Positions 8,915 to 17,066 of a DNA stretch of 64,000 nucleotides are shown here, in pieces. Source of the DNA: HKCCE3408 sp039183205 (GTDB taxonomy: Bacteria; Pseudomonadota; Alphaproteobacteria; Rhodobacterales; Rhodobacteraceae); the NCBI GenBank assembly GCA_039183205.1, contig JBCDBR010000014.1:1-64000 (forward strand), written 5' to 3'. Position numbers and translations under genes: made by a program. The stretch's first letter is position 1. Each line of letters begins with the position of its first letter. The notes beneath the pieces were generated by a model that was not told the origin of the DNA, ran no database searches, and was given only the letters and a program-made list of their open reading frames with translations.

Positions 8915-9580
8915 ATGTTGGTGTTGAGCGATAAGCCGATCATTGCCAAAGGCAAAAACCAATATGTATATGAGCACCCGCACAACCCGTCACGTTTGGT
9001 TAAGGTGCCGCAGCCGCATGCGTTCGACGCGGAGGGCCACAAACCGAACACCAAAGGGATCGCACGTCGCTTTCGACCGGCGACAATGTACAAAGGTTTT
9101 TTGCGCGAATTTCGCCAATATCTTGAACTGAAGTCCCGTCGCCAAGAGCCCGATGACGTTCTGCCAATCTGTGAAGTCCATGGCACCACACCGACCGATA
9201 TCGGATTGGGCTTGGTCTATGAACGTGTGGCCGATCCCGATGGCGCATTGCCTCCATCCCTGGGTGAGATGATCAAGACAGAGCGATTGGAGCCGTGGCA
9301 CTTGCCCATTCTGAATGCGTTTTTCGACGATCTGATCGAGAACCACGTTATGATCAGCAACGACAACCTCGACAACGTCATCTTCCAGACATACGGGCCG
9401 CGCCAAGGCCGCTTTGTTTGGATTGACAGCTTCGGCTGCAAACAGGCGATCCCGCTCAAGAAATGGTCGAAGCAATTAAACGCCCGCTCGCTCAACCGAT
9501 ACCGTGCGTTTTTTGTCAACCAAGCAGAGGCGGCTCTCAACGTTCAAAAGACCGGAGCTGACGCGGTATTGAAAGCCTAA
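8915..9580 (+). CDS. YrbL-like (PhoP regulatory network) kinase-fold protein
   Basis: About 221 residues. The start at the ATG in MLVLSDKPI aligns with the N-terminus of E. coli YrbL (a strand, then a Gly-rich turn and YEHP). Residues such as GLVYERV..DPDG, the motif ENHVMISNDNLDNVIF (catalytic-loop-like) and FVWIDSFGCK (DFG-like position) suit the degenerate protein-kinase-like fold of the YrbL family. The biochemical role of YrbL is not settled. The gene stands alone, and the next gene is convergent. Confidence 0.75.
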   Translation: MLVLSDKPIIAKGKNQYVYEHPHNPSRLVKVPQPHAFDAEGHKPNTKGIARRFRPATMYKGFLREFRQYLELKSRRQEPDDVLPICEVHGTTPTDIGLGLVYERVADPDGALPPSLGEMIKTERLEPWHLPILNAFFDDLIENHVMISNDNLDNVIFQTYGPRQGRFVWIDSFGCKQAIPLKKWSKQLNARSLNRYRAFFVNQAEAALNVQKTGADAVLKA

Positions 9581-9940
9581 ATCAAAGGGTTCCGCACATC
9601 CCGAAGCGGTGGTCGGCTGGTTTTGGGTATCCAGTTCAAACGTTGGCCTCCGGTCGCCATTGGCCGACATGCGCGTCATTTGGATCTTTTGGGGCGGTTC
9701 CGTGGCCGGCAGTTTCTGAGATAAAGAAACCACCGAGTGCCTGGGTGCTCGGGCTTGTGCAGGATGGCGCGACCGGCAGTGCGAAACGGGTCGAGGGTGG
9801 TTTGCGCTCCATCGTCAGAGCCAGAGCGCGGCCGTCGCTTTCAGAACTGGCAAAGACCGAACCAAATGACACAGAGTCGAGCGACCGTTAGCGAGATTGA
9901 TCGTGTTGGATTGGGCATGAGTCTGGAACACACGGTTGCT
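9581..9940. other. Intergenic region between convergent genes
   Basis: A 360-nt stretch between the ends of the YrbL-like gene and the lipoprotein gene. Overlapping open frames exist on both strands (about 9636-9891), but neither has a ribosome site, a recognisable family, or codon use that sets it apart. No clear hairpin terminator seen. Confidence 0.4.
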
Positions 9941-10864
9941 CTACGGGTAAGGCCCGTCCAATTGTATCGTTGAGCCCGGCGCATTGACGGCAGCCGTTCC
10001 GGTGAGACCCAGCAGGACCGATCCATCCAGCGTCACATCTCCGGACCCATCGATTGCCATGGCCCTGGATGCTGCCGGCCGCGTGGGGATCACCGGTAAA
10101 TCGTCCAAACACTCCACCTCAACCCAGCGCGTCCCGCGTCGCTCATAAATCAAATACACCTCTTGCTCGGCGCCCCAAATCGCGGGCGATGCTTCGCCAA
10201 ACGGGCCCGTTACAGTGCCGTCTGGCCGCGTCAAAAACACTTCGGGGTCATTTAAGATCGAGCTTACAAATCGATTTGGCGTCAGCCAGCCGTGAAAGGT
10301 CCCGGCAAGGACATTGCCCGATCCCCAATTCACGCCAGCCGTGGTCCCTGGCGGCAATGCGCCTAAGGCGATTTCATCTGCTACAAAACCTTCGAACCCG
10401 TTGGGGAAAAACACATTGCTGGGGCAAATGTTGCTGGCGTCACCTGCCATGTTGTCATCGGATGCCAGGAATTGGCGCGACAGCCCTCGTGTGTAAATCG
10501 CAACCCAAATGTCGAATTCAAATCCAGCAATATCTTCGTAAATCTCTAATGCCAGATGATCCCCGCCAGGATGCCAAACCAGTTTTTGCACGTCGATAAA
10601 GGATACGTTTTCGAATAGCACATCCGAGGCGAACGGGATTGAACGGGACGGGGCTGTCGGGTCGGTCCCTTCAGAGATCGTGGCCACGAAAACTTCTGTA
10701 ACAACTTGGTCATCGAAGTCGTCGGGGTCGGTGCCCGGATCGAGCCGTTGGGTCACAAAGGCAAAGCGCGGCTGGGCTGCGGCTTGGTTAAGCGCGTCAA
10801 TCAATGCGTCGCAGCCCGATAGAGCGAACGCTGCAAGAAACAGAATAAAGGTCTTTCTAAACAC
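9941..10864 (-). CDS. Predicted lipoprotein, possibly beta-propeller-like
   Basis: About 307 residues from a GTG start preceded by GGGACAAGG; a longer frame to 10933 exists but adds a charged leader in front of the signal peptide. The N-terminus FRKTFILFLAAFALSGC is a lipoprotein signal with lipobox LSGC. Later segments such as WHPGGDHLALEIYED and GEASPAIWGAEQEVYLIYERR resemble blades of TolB/WD-type propellers (x-W-x-P-x-G-x-x-LA). Expected in the periplasm, attached to a membrane. Function unknown. Confidence 0.65.
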   Translation of the reverse strand: MFRKTFILFLAAFALSGCDALIDALNQAAAQPRFAFVTQRLDPGTDPDDFDDQVVTEVFVATISEGTDPTAPSRSIPFASDVLFENVSFIDVQKLVWHPGGDHLALEIYEDIAGFEFDIWVAIYTRGLSRQFLASDDNMAGDASNICPSNVFFPNGFEGFVADEIALGALPPGTTAGVNWGSGNVLAGTFHGWLTPNRFVSSILNDPEVFLTRPDGTVTGPFGEASPAIWGAEQEVYLIYERRGTRWVEVECLDDLPVIPTRPAASRAMAIDGSGDVTLDGSVLLGLTGTAAVNAPGSTIQLDGPYP

Positions 10865-11042
10865 GGCCTTGTCCCAAAATTTGCTCCGTTTGGTTATTGA
10901 AGCATTTGCGTTGCCCGTAAGGCAATATTCCATTTGGACCGAGTACCATTTTCGGCTTGCATATCGTGAAATGCGGTTTTCGAAGGATTTTCACTGATTT
11001 TTGTGGTAAGGAAGATCATTGTTTGGAGTGTGGGAGGTAATT

Positions 11043-11540
11043 ATGAAACTTGGAATATTTTTTACGGCTGCGCTGTTTTTTGCAACCAGCATGGCACATG
11101 CCGCAACCTTTTCCGTCGACTTTAGCGTGAATGGCACAATGGGTGTTGTCGGCACTTTCGAAGCGCCCGCGACAGGCGGTGTGGTCAGCAATTTTTCCGT
11201 CACACTCTCTGGCGTCACCTTTGACACGCAGGTCGGCGGTGGTGCATTCGAATACAACCCAACGGTCAATGATTTCGAAAACTACTCCGCCTTCCCGAGC
11301 TATTCGAACTCGGTCGCGACGGGCCTTTGCGCCATCGGCGCATGCTTTTTGGAGATCTATCCCATTGGCGATGGCACGCCAGGGGACTACCTCGCAATCG
11401 ACGCGGCACTTGCGAATATCGACGATGGAACGAAATACCTCATTGGCCCGAGCGCGATCCCGCTCCCGGCATCAGCTGCTTTGCTTCTCGCGGCGCTCGG
11501 CTCTGTGGCATTTACGCGGCGCAAGTCCGCTGCTATGTGA
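11043..11540 (+). CDS. VPLPA-CTERM sorting domain-containing secreted protein
   Basis: 165 residues with a strong site GGGAGGTAATT before the ATG. Residues 1-~19 are a Sec signal peptide (ending MAHAA). The middle is beta-rich and low in charge. The C-terminus has IPLPAS, a hydrophobic helix, and a basic end (TRRKSAAM). This is the Rhodobacterales VPLPA form of the PEP-CTERM tripartite signal, so the protein is probably exported, cleaved near the Pro-rich motif by an exosortase and linked to surface polymer. No exosortase gene lies in the window. Confidence 0.8.
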   Translation: MKLGIFFTAALFFATSMAHAATFSVDFSVNGTMGVVGTFEAPATGGVVSNFSVTLSGVTFDTQVGGGAFEYNPTVNDFENYSAFPSYSNSVATGLCAIGACFLEIYPIGDGTPGDYLAIDAALANIDDGTKYLIGPSAIPLPASAALLLAALGSVAFTRRKSAAM

Positions 11541-11568
11541 CCACAGCCAAGCCTGACCGATAGATTTA

Positions 11569-11644
11569 TGGTGCCCCCACACGGACTCGAACCGCGGACC
11601 TACTGATTACAAATCAGTTGCTCTACCAGCTGAGCTATAGGGGC
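11569..11644 (-). tRNA. tRNA-Thr (anticodon UGU)
   Basis: The minus strand folds as a complete 76-nt cloverleaf: a 7-bp acceptor stem GCCCCTA/TGGGGGC, D-arm AGCTCAGCTGGTAGAGCA, anticodon arm with loop TTTGTAA giving anticodon TGT, T-arm containing GGTTCGAGTCC, and an encoded 3' CCA. It should read ACA and related Thr codons. Confidence 0.95.
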
Positions 11645-11765
11645 GCCTTGCGCTCACATACTTGAGGTGAAACGGGCTGACAAGCGGTGTCACGGGCCGA
11701 ATTGCGCACGGTGTCATCCTACGATACGCTTGCTGGAAGGTTAATCAGAGCAGTCTCGATCCGCC

Positions 11766-12641
11766 ATGCAAGTTGTCTATCACCTCGGGGCGCCCTGCAC
11801 CGACGACAATCTGCTGATCAAATCGCTGCTGAAGAACCGTGCGCGGCTGGCTGCGGAGGGCACGGTTGTGCCGCCACCCGGTCGATATAGAACGTTTTTG
11901 CGCGATACCGCCCGGGCGCTGGAGGGCAAACCGGCCGATGCGGAATTGCAGATCAAGCTGCTCGATGCGATCGTCGATGAGGACGAGGTGACCCGCTTGG
12001 TGCTCTCTGATGCAAGGTTTATCTGCATCAATCGACTGGTCGTACAATCGCATCGGATATGGCCGATGATTGAGCGGCGGACGCGATTGTTGCGCAACCT
12101 CTTCCCCACTGCCGAGACAGAGTTTTTCATCGGCATGCGCGACCCTGCAACTCTGATCCCTGCCCTCTTCCGCGCCTCGCGCTTTTCCGATTTCGCCGAA
12201 TTTACGGAAAACATGCTGCCGCAAGACGTGCGCTGGTCGGAAACGCTGACCCGCTTGCGGCGCGCCCATCCGGACGCGCGCATCACTGTTTGGTGCAATG
12301 AAGACACGCCGCTTATCTGGTCTGAGGTGATGGCAGCGATGTCGGGCATTGCCGGACCGGAGGGGTTGGAGGGACGCGAGGATCTGGTGCAGACGATCAT
12401 GGAGCCCGCCGGCTATCGCCGCTTGATGGCCTATCTCGCGAAACACAAACCTGACAACGAATACCAGCGCCGCCGCATTGTATCGGCGTTTCTCGGCAAA
12501 TATGTGCGCGCCGAAGCGATGGAGGAAGAATTGGTGGCGCCGGGTTGGACCGATGCGATGGTCGATGACATGTCGGCGCAATATGACGCCGACATGGAAC
12601 AGGTGGCCGAGATCGATGGGATTGACTTTGTGACGCCCTAG
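11766..12641 (+). CDS. Sulfotransferase-like hypothetical protein
   Basis: 291 residues. The beginning (MQVVYHLGAPCTDDNLLIKSL, then ..NRARLAAEGTVVPPPGRYR) has the layout of the nucleotide-binding loop in bacterial sulfotransferase-like proteins, in which HxGxxKTGTT is followed by a helix and a LAAEG strand. Here the loop is altered (GAPCTDDN lacks the K-T/S pair), so PAPS binding is doubtful. The C-terminal ~70 residues are acidic. Stands alone after the tRNA. Common as a hypothetical protein in Roseobacter-type genomes as far as I recall. Confidence 0.7.
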   Translation: MQVVYHLGAPCTDDNLLIKSLLKNRARLAAEGTVVPPPGRYRTFLRDTARALEGKPADAELQIKLLDAIVDEDEVTRLVLSDARFICINRLVVQSHRIWPMIERRTRLLRNLFPTAETEFFIGMRDPATLIPALFRASRFSDFAEFTENMLPQDVRWSETLTRLRRAHPDARITVWCNEDTPLIWSEVMAAMSGIAGPEGLEGREDLVQTIMEPAGYRRLMAYLAKHKPDNEYQRRRIVSAFLGKYVRAEAMEEELVAPGWTDAMVDDMSAQYDADMEQVAEIDGIDFVTP

Positions 12642-12648
12642 CTGGTGG

Positions 12649-12912
12649 CTAACGCATTCCAAGCGCTTCTTTGTACATCTCCATCACCGCTTCTTCTTCG
12701 GCAATGTCGTCAGCATCGCGCTTGCGCAGGGCAATGACCTTTCGCATGACTTTGGTGTCATAGCCCCGACCTTTGGCCTCTGCCATCACTTCCTTTTGCT
12801 GATCGGCAATATCTTTTTTTTCCGCCTCCAGCCGTTCGAAGCGTTCGATAAATTGGCGCAATTCATCGGCAGTGACGCGGTAGCTTTCGGGTTGCGTGGT
12901 GATATCGTCCAT
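12649..12912 (-). CDS. gapR: GapR family nucleoid-associated DNA-binding protein (DUF2312)
   Basis: 87 residues with the typical DUF2312 sequence: ELRQFIERFERLEAEKK near the start, then AEAKGRGYDTKVMRK and a C-terminal acidic helix (IAEEEAVMEMYKEALG). The long N-terminal helix is the coiled coil that dimerises. In Caulobacter, GapR clamps overtwisted DNA ahead of replication and transcription and stimulates type II topoisomerases. Monocistronic, convergent with the preceding gene. Confidence 0.93.
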   Translation of the reverse strand: MDDITTQPESYRVTADELRQFIERFERLEAEKKDIADQQKEVMAEAKGRGYDTKVMRKVIALRKRDADDIAEEEAVMEMYKEALGMR

Positions 12913-13029
12913 GGGGCCTCCGATCTGTCGCGGCTTTGCAATTAGCGCCGCACCAGAGCGTTCACAAGCCTTGCGGGGGCGCAGAATTGTGGATTACTTC
13001 CGCCATTCTGCAAAAGGAGGCAGGCATCC

Positions 13030-13245
13030 ATGACGTGGCTTGTTTGGATGGGCACAATTTTTGCGCTGATTGGCCTGGGAATTGTGATTTATTGCATCGT
13101 CGCAGCATTTCGCTTGCGGCAGTCGGGTTTGGATGATGCCACCATGCGCGCGAAATTACAGCGCGTCGTGACAATCAATATGGCAGCGCTGTTTGTCTCC
13201 GCGCTCGGTCTTATGTCGGTCGTTCTTGGGGTTATGCTGGCATAG
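13030..13245 (+). CDS. Two-helix small membrane protein
   Basis: 71 residues with a strong ribosome site AAAGGAGG upstream of the ATG. Helices at about residues 4-27 and 47-70 are separated by a basic, cytoplasm-type loop (RLRQSGLDDATMRAKLQRV). No named family recognised. The good ribosome site and clean hydrophobic pattern support a real gene. Confidence 0.75.
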   Translation: MTWLVWMGTIFALIGLGIVIYCIVAAFRLRQSGLDDATMRAKLQRVVTINMAALFVSALGLMSVVLGVMLA

Positions 13246-13265
13246 CTGCGGGCGAAGACCTTGCG

Positions 13266-13451
13266 CTAGACCGGCATGTCGTTGACCATGTCATCGAAAT
13301 CGTCTCGCGCAGATTTATCCCTAAAAACGTGCCTGCGGACGATCTTTCCATCGTGATCGGGGATTGGACGCGGTGCCGTACGAGGGCGCAAGATCGGGGC
13401 ATCTTCGGTGTCATCTGACGGATCGGTCTGGTGCTTCGGCAGCTTGTTCAT
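13266..13451 (-). CDS. Small hydrophilic hypothetical protein
   Basis: 61 residues preceded by GGGAGGATGAACG, a strong ribosome site spaced correctly for the ATG. The protein is polar and Pro/Asp-rich (PILRPRTAPRPIPDHDGKIV), ending in DKSARDDFDDMVNDMPV. No domain recognised; probably a short cytoplasmic protein. Confidence 0.6.
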   Translation of the reverse strand: MNKLPKHQTDPSDDTEDAPILRPRTAPRPIPDHDGKIVRRHVFRDKSARDDFDDMVNDMPV

Positions 13452-13578
13452 CGTTCATCCTCCCATTCGAAATGATAGCGCGACTTCGGCAAATTGTCAT
13501 GTGATCTTTCTTGGCCGGGCCGGCGGCGATGGAAATTGACCGATTTAGACAGGTTGCGCTGAACGGCTGATAGGGCCA

Positions 13579-13972
13579 TCACAGATAGTGAAATCCTGTG
13601 TCCGCTGGCACGGAGGCGCCTGACATGGCCTCACACATCGCGACGCGGTTTACCTGCGCCCAGATATCAAGAGCTTTGGCCGCGAGTATGTCGGAGACAC
13701 GGTCTGCGACGTATCGCGACGCGTCTAAGACATTTTGCACGCCTGACCCTGCGCGCCAAGCCCGCGCATCGTCGGCTTGTGCGGCGCCTAAAGGTGGAAA
13801 AACACGGCCCTGCCCAACCAACGCGTGCCCCGCAGGCACGGCGTGTTTCTCGAAAAAAATGGCATCACGGCTATGTCATTCACCACGTACGTGCACCGGT
13901 AGCATGAAGACGAAAGGCCAATTCGCCATGGCAGCGCGAGAGAGGAAGCTTCCATCTAGTCTATTGGGGCGC
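13579..13972 (-). pseudogene. Probable gene remnant with in-frame TGA
   Basis: On the minus strand one frame reads coherently from MANWPFVFMLPVHVRGE (ATG near 13930, open back to ~13972), meets a TGA, and continues as HSRDAIFFEKHAVPAGHALV to the stop at 13579. The second half alone (86 residues from a GTG at 13839) lacks a ribosome site. The amino-acid composition on both sides of the TGA is protein-like, so a TGG to TGA change in a former gene of ~130 residues is a fair reading. The family was not recognised, and no domain supports a function. The opposite-strand frame (13598-14104) is Cys/Arg/Ser-rich and looks like a shadow. Confidence 0.35.
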
Positions 13973-14100
13973 CGCAGGCGTCGCGGCGATCAGTTGGGGC
14001 AGATGGTGGCCCAAAGCCCCAGCCTGCGACCCATAGCATTTATACAGAAAAGTTCTGACAAAACGCCTCATGCGACCGCAGAAGCGGTTATAAAGGTGTT

Positions 14101-14529
14101 ATGATGCCGGAATACATATGGGGTTTCACCGGTGGCTTAATGATTGGCACTGCGGGGGCAATTCTACTTTTGGGGACGGGTCGGATCATGGGAGCGAGCG
14201 GCATTTTTGGCGCGGTCATCGATGGCAGCGCACGCGGGGGAGAGCGCCGCGAAAAGCTTGCCTTCCTCGGCGGATTGATCGGGCTACCCGCCGTCATCGC
14301 CGTGCTGTTCGGCGGGCAAGCCACACATCTGACAGAGAATTTTGTTATCGTGGCGGCGGCCGGGCTACTGGTTGGCTTGGGCACCCGTATGGCCAATGGC
14401 TGCACCTCCGGCCATGGTGTTTGCGGGATTTCTCGTCTCTCGCGGCGTGGGCTTGTCGCAACTTTTGTCTACCTGCTAGCTGGAATGGTAACGGTCGCGG
14501 TTTTTCGGCACGGTCTGGGGATGATCTGA
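14101..14529 (+). CDS. YeeE/YedE family thiosulfate/sulfur transporter, N-terminal half
   Basis: 142 residues with four hydrophobic helices. The conserved NGCTSGHGVCG motif (about residues 99-109) carries the cysteines that relay thiosulfate in TsuA/YeeE-type transporters. Single-chain YeeE proteins are about twice this length; here the second half is the next gene. The TGA is followed after 1 nt by the ATG of that gene. Expected in the inner membrane as part of a heteromeric transporter. Confidence 0.88.
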   Translation: MMPEYIWGFTGGLMIGTAGAILLLGTGRIMGASGIFGAVIDGSARGGERREKLAFLGGLIGLPAVIAVLFGGQATHLTENFVIVAAAGLLVGLGTRMANGCTSGHGVCGISRLSRRGLVATFVYLLAGMVTVAVFRHGLGMI

Positions 14530-14530
14530 A

Positions 14531-14953
14531 ATGCGCGGAATACTGTCATTTGCATCAGGGGCGCTCTTTGGCTCGGGCTTGATGCTGTCGGGTATGACGG
14601 ACACGACGAAGGTCTTGGGTTGGCTCGACATCTTCGGCGCCTGGGACCCGACGCTTGGCTTTGTCTTGGGCGGGGCCATTTTGCCAATGGCTCTGGCCTG
14701 GAAGCTGCGTCAAAGATCGGGGGCCCCGATCGCTGGCGGGACCTTTCCGGCCCCTCCGTCACGCAAGATCGGCCGCGATTTGGCGGTGGGCGCGGCCCTG
14801 TTCGGGGCGGGCTGGGGCCTAGCTGGCCTTTGCCCCGGCCCGGCGCTGGCCTCGATCAGCTGGGGCGGCGTGGGTGGCGCGGTATTTTTGGTCGCCATGA
14901 GTGCGGGCATGGTCTTGGCACAGCCGCTTGGCCGGCGGTTGGCGTTGGCCTGA
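14531..14953 (+). CDS. YeeE/YedE family thiosulfate/sulfur transporter, C-terminal half
   Basis: 140 residues with hydrophobic helices and the paired motif GLCPGPALAS, the second conserved-cysteine site of the family. An early segment GALFGSGLMLSGMTDTTKVL matches the start of the second inverted repeat. Together with the preceding gene it would rebuild a full YeeE transporter for thiosulfate or a related sulfur compound. Confidence 0.88.
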   Translation: MRGILSFASGALFGSGLMLSGMTDTTKVLGWLDIFGAWDPTLGFVLGGAILPMALAWKLRQRSGAPIAGGTFPAPPSRKIGRDLAVGAALFGAGWGLAGLCPGPALASISWGGVGGAVFLVAMSAGMVLAQPLGRRLALA

Positions 14954-14974
14954 CGGTAGGAAGGACGAACGAGT

Positions 14975-15406
14975 ATGGACTTGCGTTGGATCGTCGATGG
15001 TTATGCCGTTGCACCGCAGCTCACCCCATCGGATATGTCAACATTGGCCGCGCAGGGCGTCAAAACCGTCATCTGCAACCGGCCGGACAGTGAAGTCCCG
15101 CCCGATTTGCAGGCGGCGGAAGTCCAAAAGGCTGCCGAGCTGGCGGGACTGGTTTATATCTACAACCCCGTCGTCGGCTTTGGCATGTCGCCGGATGCAA
15201 TCGACGAACAGGCCGACGCCATCGATAGCTCGGACGGGCCTGTTGTGGCCTATTGCGCGTCGGGCATGCGCTCTGCACTGATGTGGGCTTTGGCCAAAGC
15301 CGGGACCGCGCCGGCAGAAGAGATTTTGGCCAAGGTTGCCGCCGCGGGCTACCGGATGGACCATCTGGTCGGCCAGATCGAGGGCGTGGGCCAGACGCGG
15401 CGGTAA
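14975..15406 (+). CDS. TIGR01244 family sulfur transferase (Blh/DUF442 phosphatase-like domain)
   Basis: 143 residues with the tyrosine-phosphatase-like loop YCASGMRS (Cys94, Arg99) and upstream elements GVKTVICNRPDSE typical of DUF442/TIGR01244. In Xylella and Agrobacterium the blh operon, with YeeE-type transporters and a persulfide dioxygenase, is controlled by BigR and detoxifies sulfide. Here the two transporter halves lie immediately upstream (21 nt gap), which supports a sulfur role; neither BigR nor a dioxygenase is visible. Confidence 0.85.
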   Translation: MDLRWIVDGYAVAPQLTPSDMSTLAAQGVKTVICNRPDSEVPPDLQAAEVQKAAELAGLVYIYNPVVGFGMSPDAIDEQADAIDSSDGPVVAYCASGMRSALMWALAKAGTAPAEEILAKVAAAGYRMDHLVGQIEGVGQTRR

Positions 15407-15409
15407 TTG

Positions 15410-16279
15410 ATGCCGTCGCGGTCGCCGCAAGCGCAGGGTATCCTCTTGATGCTGGCTGCGATCTTCATGTTCTCTGCCATGGACGTCTTGGCCAAGACGC
15501 TGTCGGCCACGTATCCGGTCCCGCAAGTTGTCTGGGCACGTTATGCTGGACAAGTGGCCCTGACGGTTTTGGTTTTGCGCGCCCGGGCGCTGCCGCTTTT
15601 GCGCACGCGCCATATCGGCATGCAATTGACCCGATCGGTGTTTCTATTTGCCGCCACATGCTGCCTTTTCACGTCATTTTCTTTCATGGATATCGCGTCT
15701 GCAACCGCCGTGATGAACATCCACCCGGTTCTGCTGACCCTGGGTGCGGCGGTCTTTTTGGCCGAACCCTTGGGCATCAAACGCCTGGTGGGCATCTTGG
15801 CCGCGCTCGTCGGGGCGCTGATTGTGATCCGGCCCGGCGCAGACGTATTCAGTTGGGCCGCACTTTTACCACTTCTGGCCGGCATCTTTTATGCATCCTA
15901 CGCGTTGACCACCCGTATGCTGGGCCGTGACGAGGATATCCTGACATCCTTTCTCTACACCGCCCTTGTTGGCGCTGTCGCGGCGACGTTTCTGGCCGTC
16001 CCGGTCTGGCAAACACCGACGGCGGGCACTTGGGTGCTGTTTGCGGCACTCGGCGGCGCCGGGGCGATCGGGCAATTCCTGCTCATCCGAGCGCTGACTG
16101 TGACGCAAGCAGGCGTGGTCGCGCCTTTTGGCTATGCCGGCATCTTACTTGCCACCATCTGGGGCGTTATTGTCTTTGACGAATGGCCGGATGCCTGGAC
16201 GCTTCTTGGCGCGGCAACGATTATCTTGGCTGGCATTTTCGTGTGGTACCGTGAAACACGCGCGAGACCGGTCGTTTAG
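15410..16279 (+). CDS. EamA family (DMT) transporter
   Basis: 289 residues with about ten transmembrane helices arranged as two EamA repeats (the helix pairs SATYPVPQVVWARYAGQV and LTVTQAGVVAPFGYAGILLA are characteristic). It starts 3 nt after the sulfur transferase stop at an ATG (a TTG one codon earlier is possible). Drug/metabolite exporters of this type move amino acids, nucleobases or other metabolites; substrate not predictable. Confidence 0.85.
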   Translation: MPSRSPQAQGILLMLAAIFMFSAMDVLAKTLSATYPVPQVVWARYAGQVALTVLVLRARALPLLRTRHIGMQLTRSVFLFAATCCLFTSFSFMDIASATAVMNIHPVLLTLGAAVFLAEPLGIKRLVGILAALVGALIVIRPGADVFSWAALLPLLAGIFYASYALTTRMLGRDEDILTSFLYTALVGAVAATFLAVPVWQTPTAGTWVLFAALGGAGAIGQFLLIRALTVTQAGVVAPFGYAGILLATIWGVIVFDEWPDAWTLLGAATIILAGIFVWYRETRARPVV

Positions 16280-16980
16280 TTCAGCCGTGCAGCACCCATT
16301 ACGGGGCCAAAATTCGCCTGTTGGACGATCACCACAAATGGTTCTGTCCCATCAAGCGTGACGCGTGTGGAATAGACATCCGCGCCGTCCCAATCCCCGA
16401 TCACCTGCCAGCTCTGCACGATGTTGTGGTATTCGTATGTGTTGTTCGCGTTCTCGCCGCGGCCGATATCGACCTCTTGGCTTGGCATATAGCCAACCAA
16501 TTGGACCACCATGCCTGCCGCGGGCGGTGCCGCTTCCTGCATCTCAACGGTAATCAGATAGGCCCCATCGTCATCGGAAACCTGGACCAGAACCGGATCG
16601 CGGGCGTCGGCATGGGCCATGATTTCGTCGAATACAGCCATCGGTTGATGGCCCACCACATGGGCATGCCCGCCAATGACCATCTGCGGCGTATAGACAA
16701 TCGTCGAGCCAGAGGCGCGCGCATAGCCGCCCTGCCGCGCAGTATAGGCGGGGTCGGCGAAAGTATCCGTCCAACCAATGTAATCCCAGTAATCCACGTG
16801 TAGTGCGAGCGCGATAATGTCATCCCGAGAGGCCAATTCGCCCAGCAGGCGGTCGGCCGGCGGGCAACTTGAACACCCTTGAGAGGTGAACAGCTCCACC
16901 ACGACCGGGCCTTGCGCGTGGGCCGCACCCGCAGCCGCCCAAAGCCCGATTGCACAGAGCACCGCTCGAAGTCCTTGCAT
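16276..16980 (-). CDS. DUF1223 thioredoxin-like periplasmic protein
   Basis: 234 residues. A Sec signal peptide covers residues 1-~22 (cleavage near AHAQ). The motif ELFTSQGCSSCPPAD (Cys36-x2-Cys39) is the DUF1223 signature and resembles a thioredoxin active site. DYWDYIGWTDTFADP follows as in the family. A periplasmic redox or metal-related role is likely but not established. Convergent with the EamA gene, overlapping its end by 4 nt. Confidence 0.85.
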   Translation of the reverse strand: MQGLRAVLCAIGLWAAAGAAHAQGPVVVELFTSQGCSSCPPADRLLGELASRDDIIALALHVDYWDYIGWTDTFADPAYTARQGGYARASGSTIVYTPQMVIGGHAHVVGHQPMAVFDEIMAHADARDPVLVQVSDDDGAYLITVEMQEAAPPAAGMVVQLVGYMPSQEVDIGRGENANNTYEYHNIVQSWQVIGDWDGADVYSTRVTLDGTEPFVVIVQQANFGPVMGAARLN

Positions 16981-17066
16981 CGATAACCTACCTCATTCGT
17001 CCCATTTGGACACCCGATGTAACCTGTCCTGCGCGTGCAAACCAATCAAGCCTTTGCGAGATAGCG

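Noticed and set aside
8119..9189. 356-residue minus-strand frame
   Set aside because: Overlaps hydantoinase B and YrbL-like genes, is Arg/Cys/Ser-rich, and has no recognisable domain.
11541..11765. Integration site at the tRNA-Thr gene
   Set aside because: No integrase, no repeated tRNA 3' end within the window, and flanking genes look native.
13579..13972. In-frame TGA as selenocysteine
   Set aside because: No SECIS-like hairpin seen next to the TGA, and no selenoprotein family recognised.
13598..14104. 168-residue plus-strand frame
   Set aside because: Composition is shadow-like; it overlaps a more protein-like frame on the other strand and the start of the YeeE gene.
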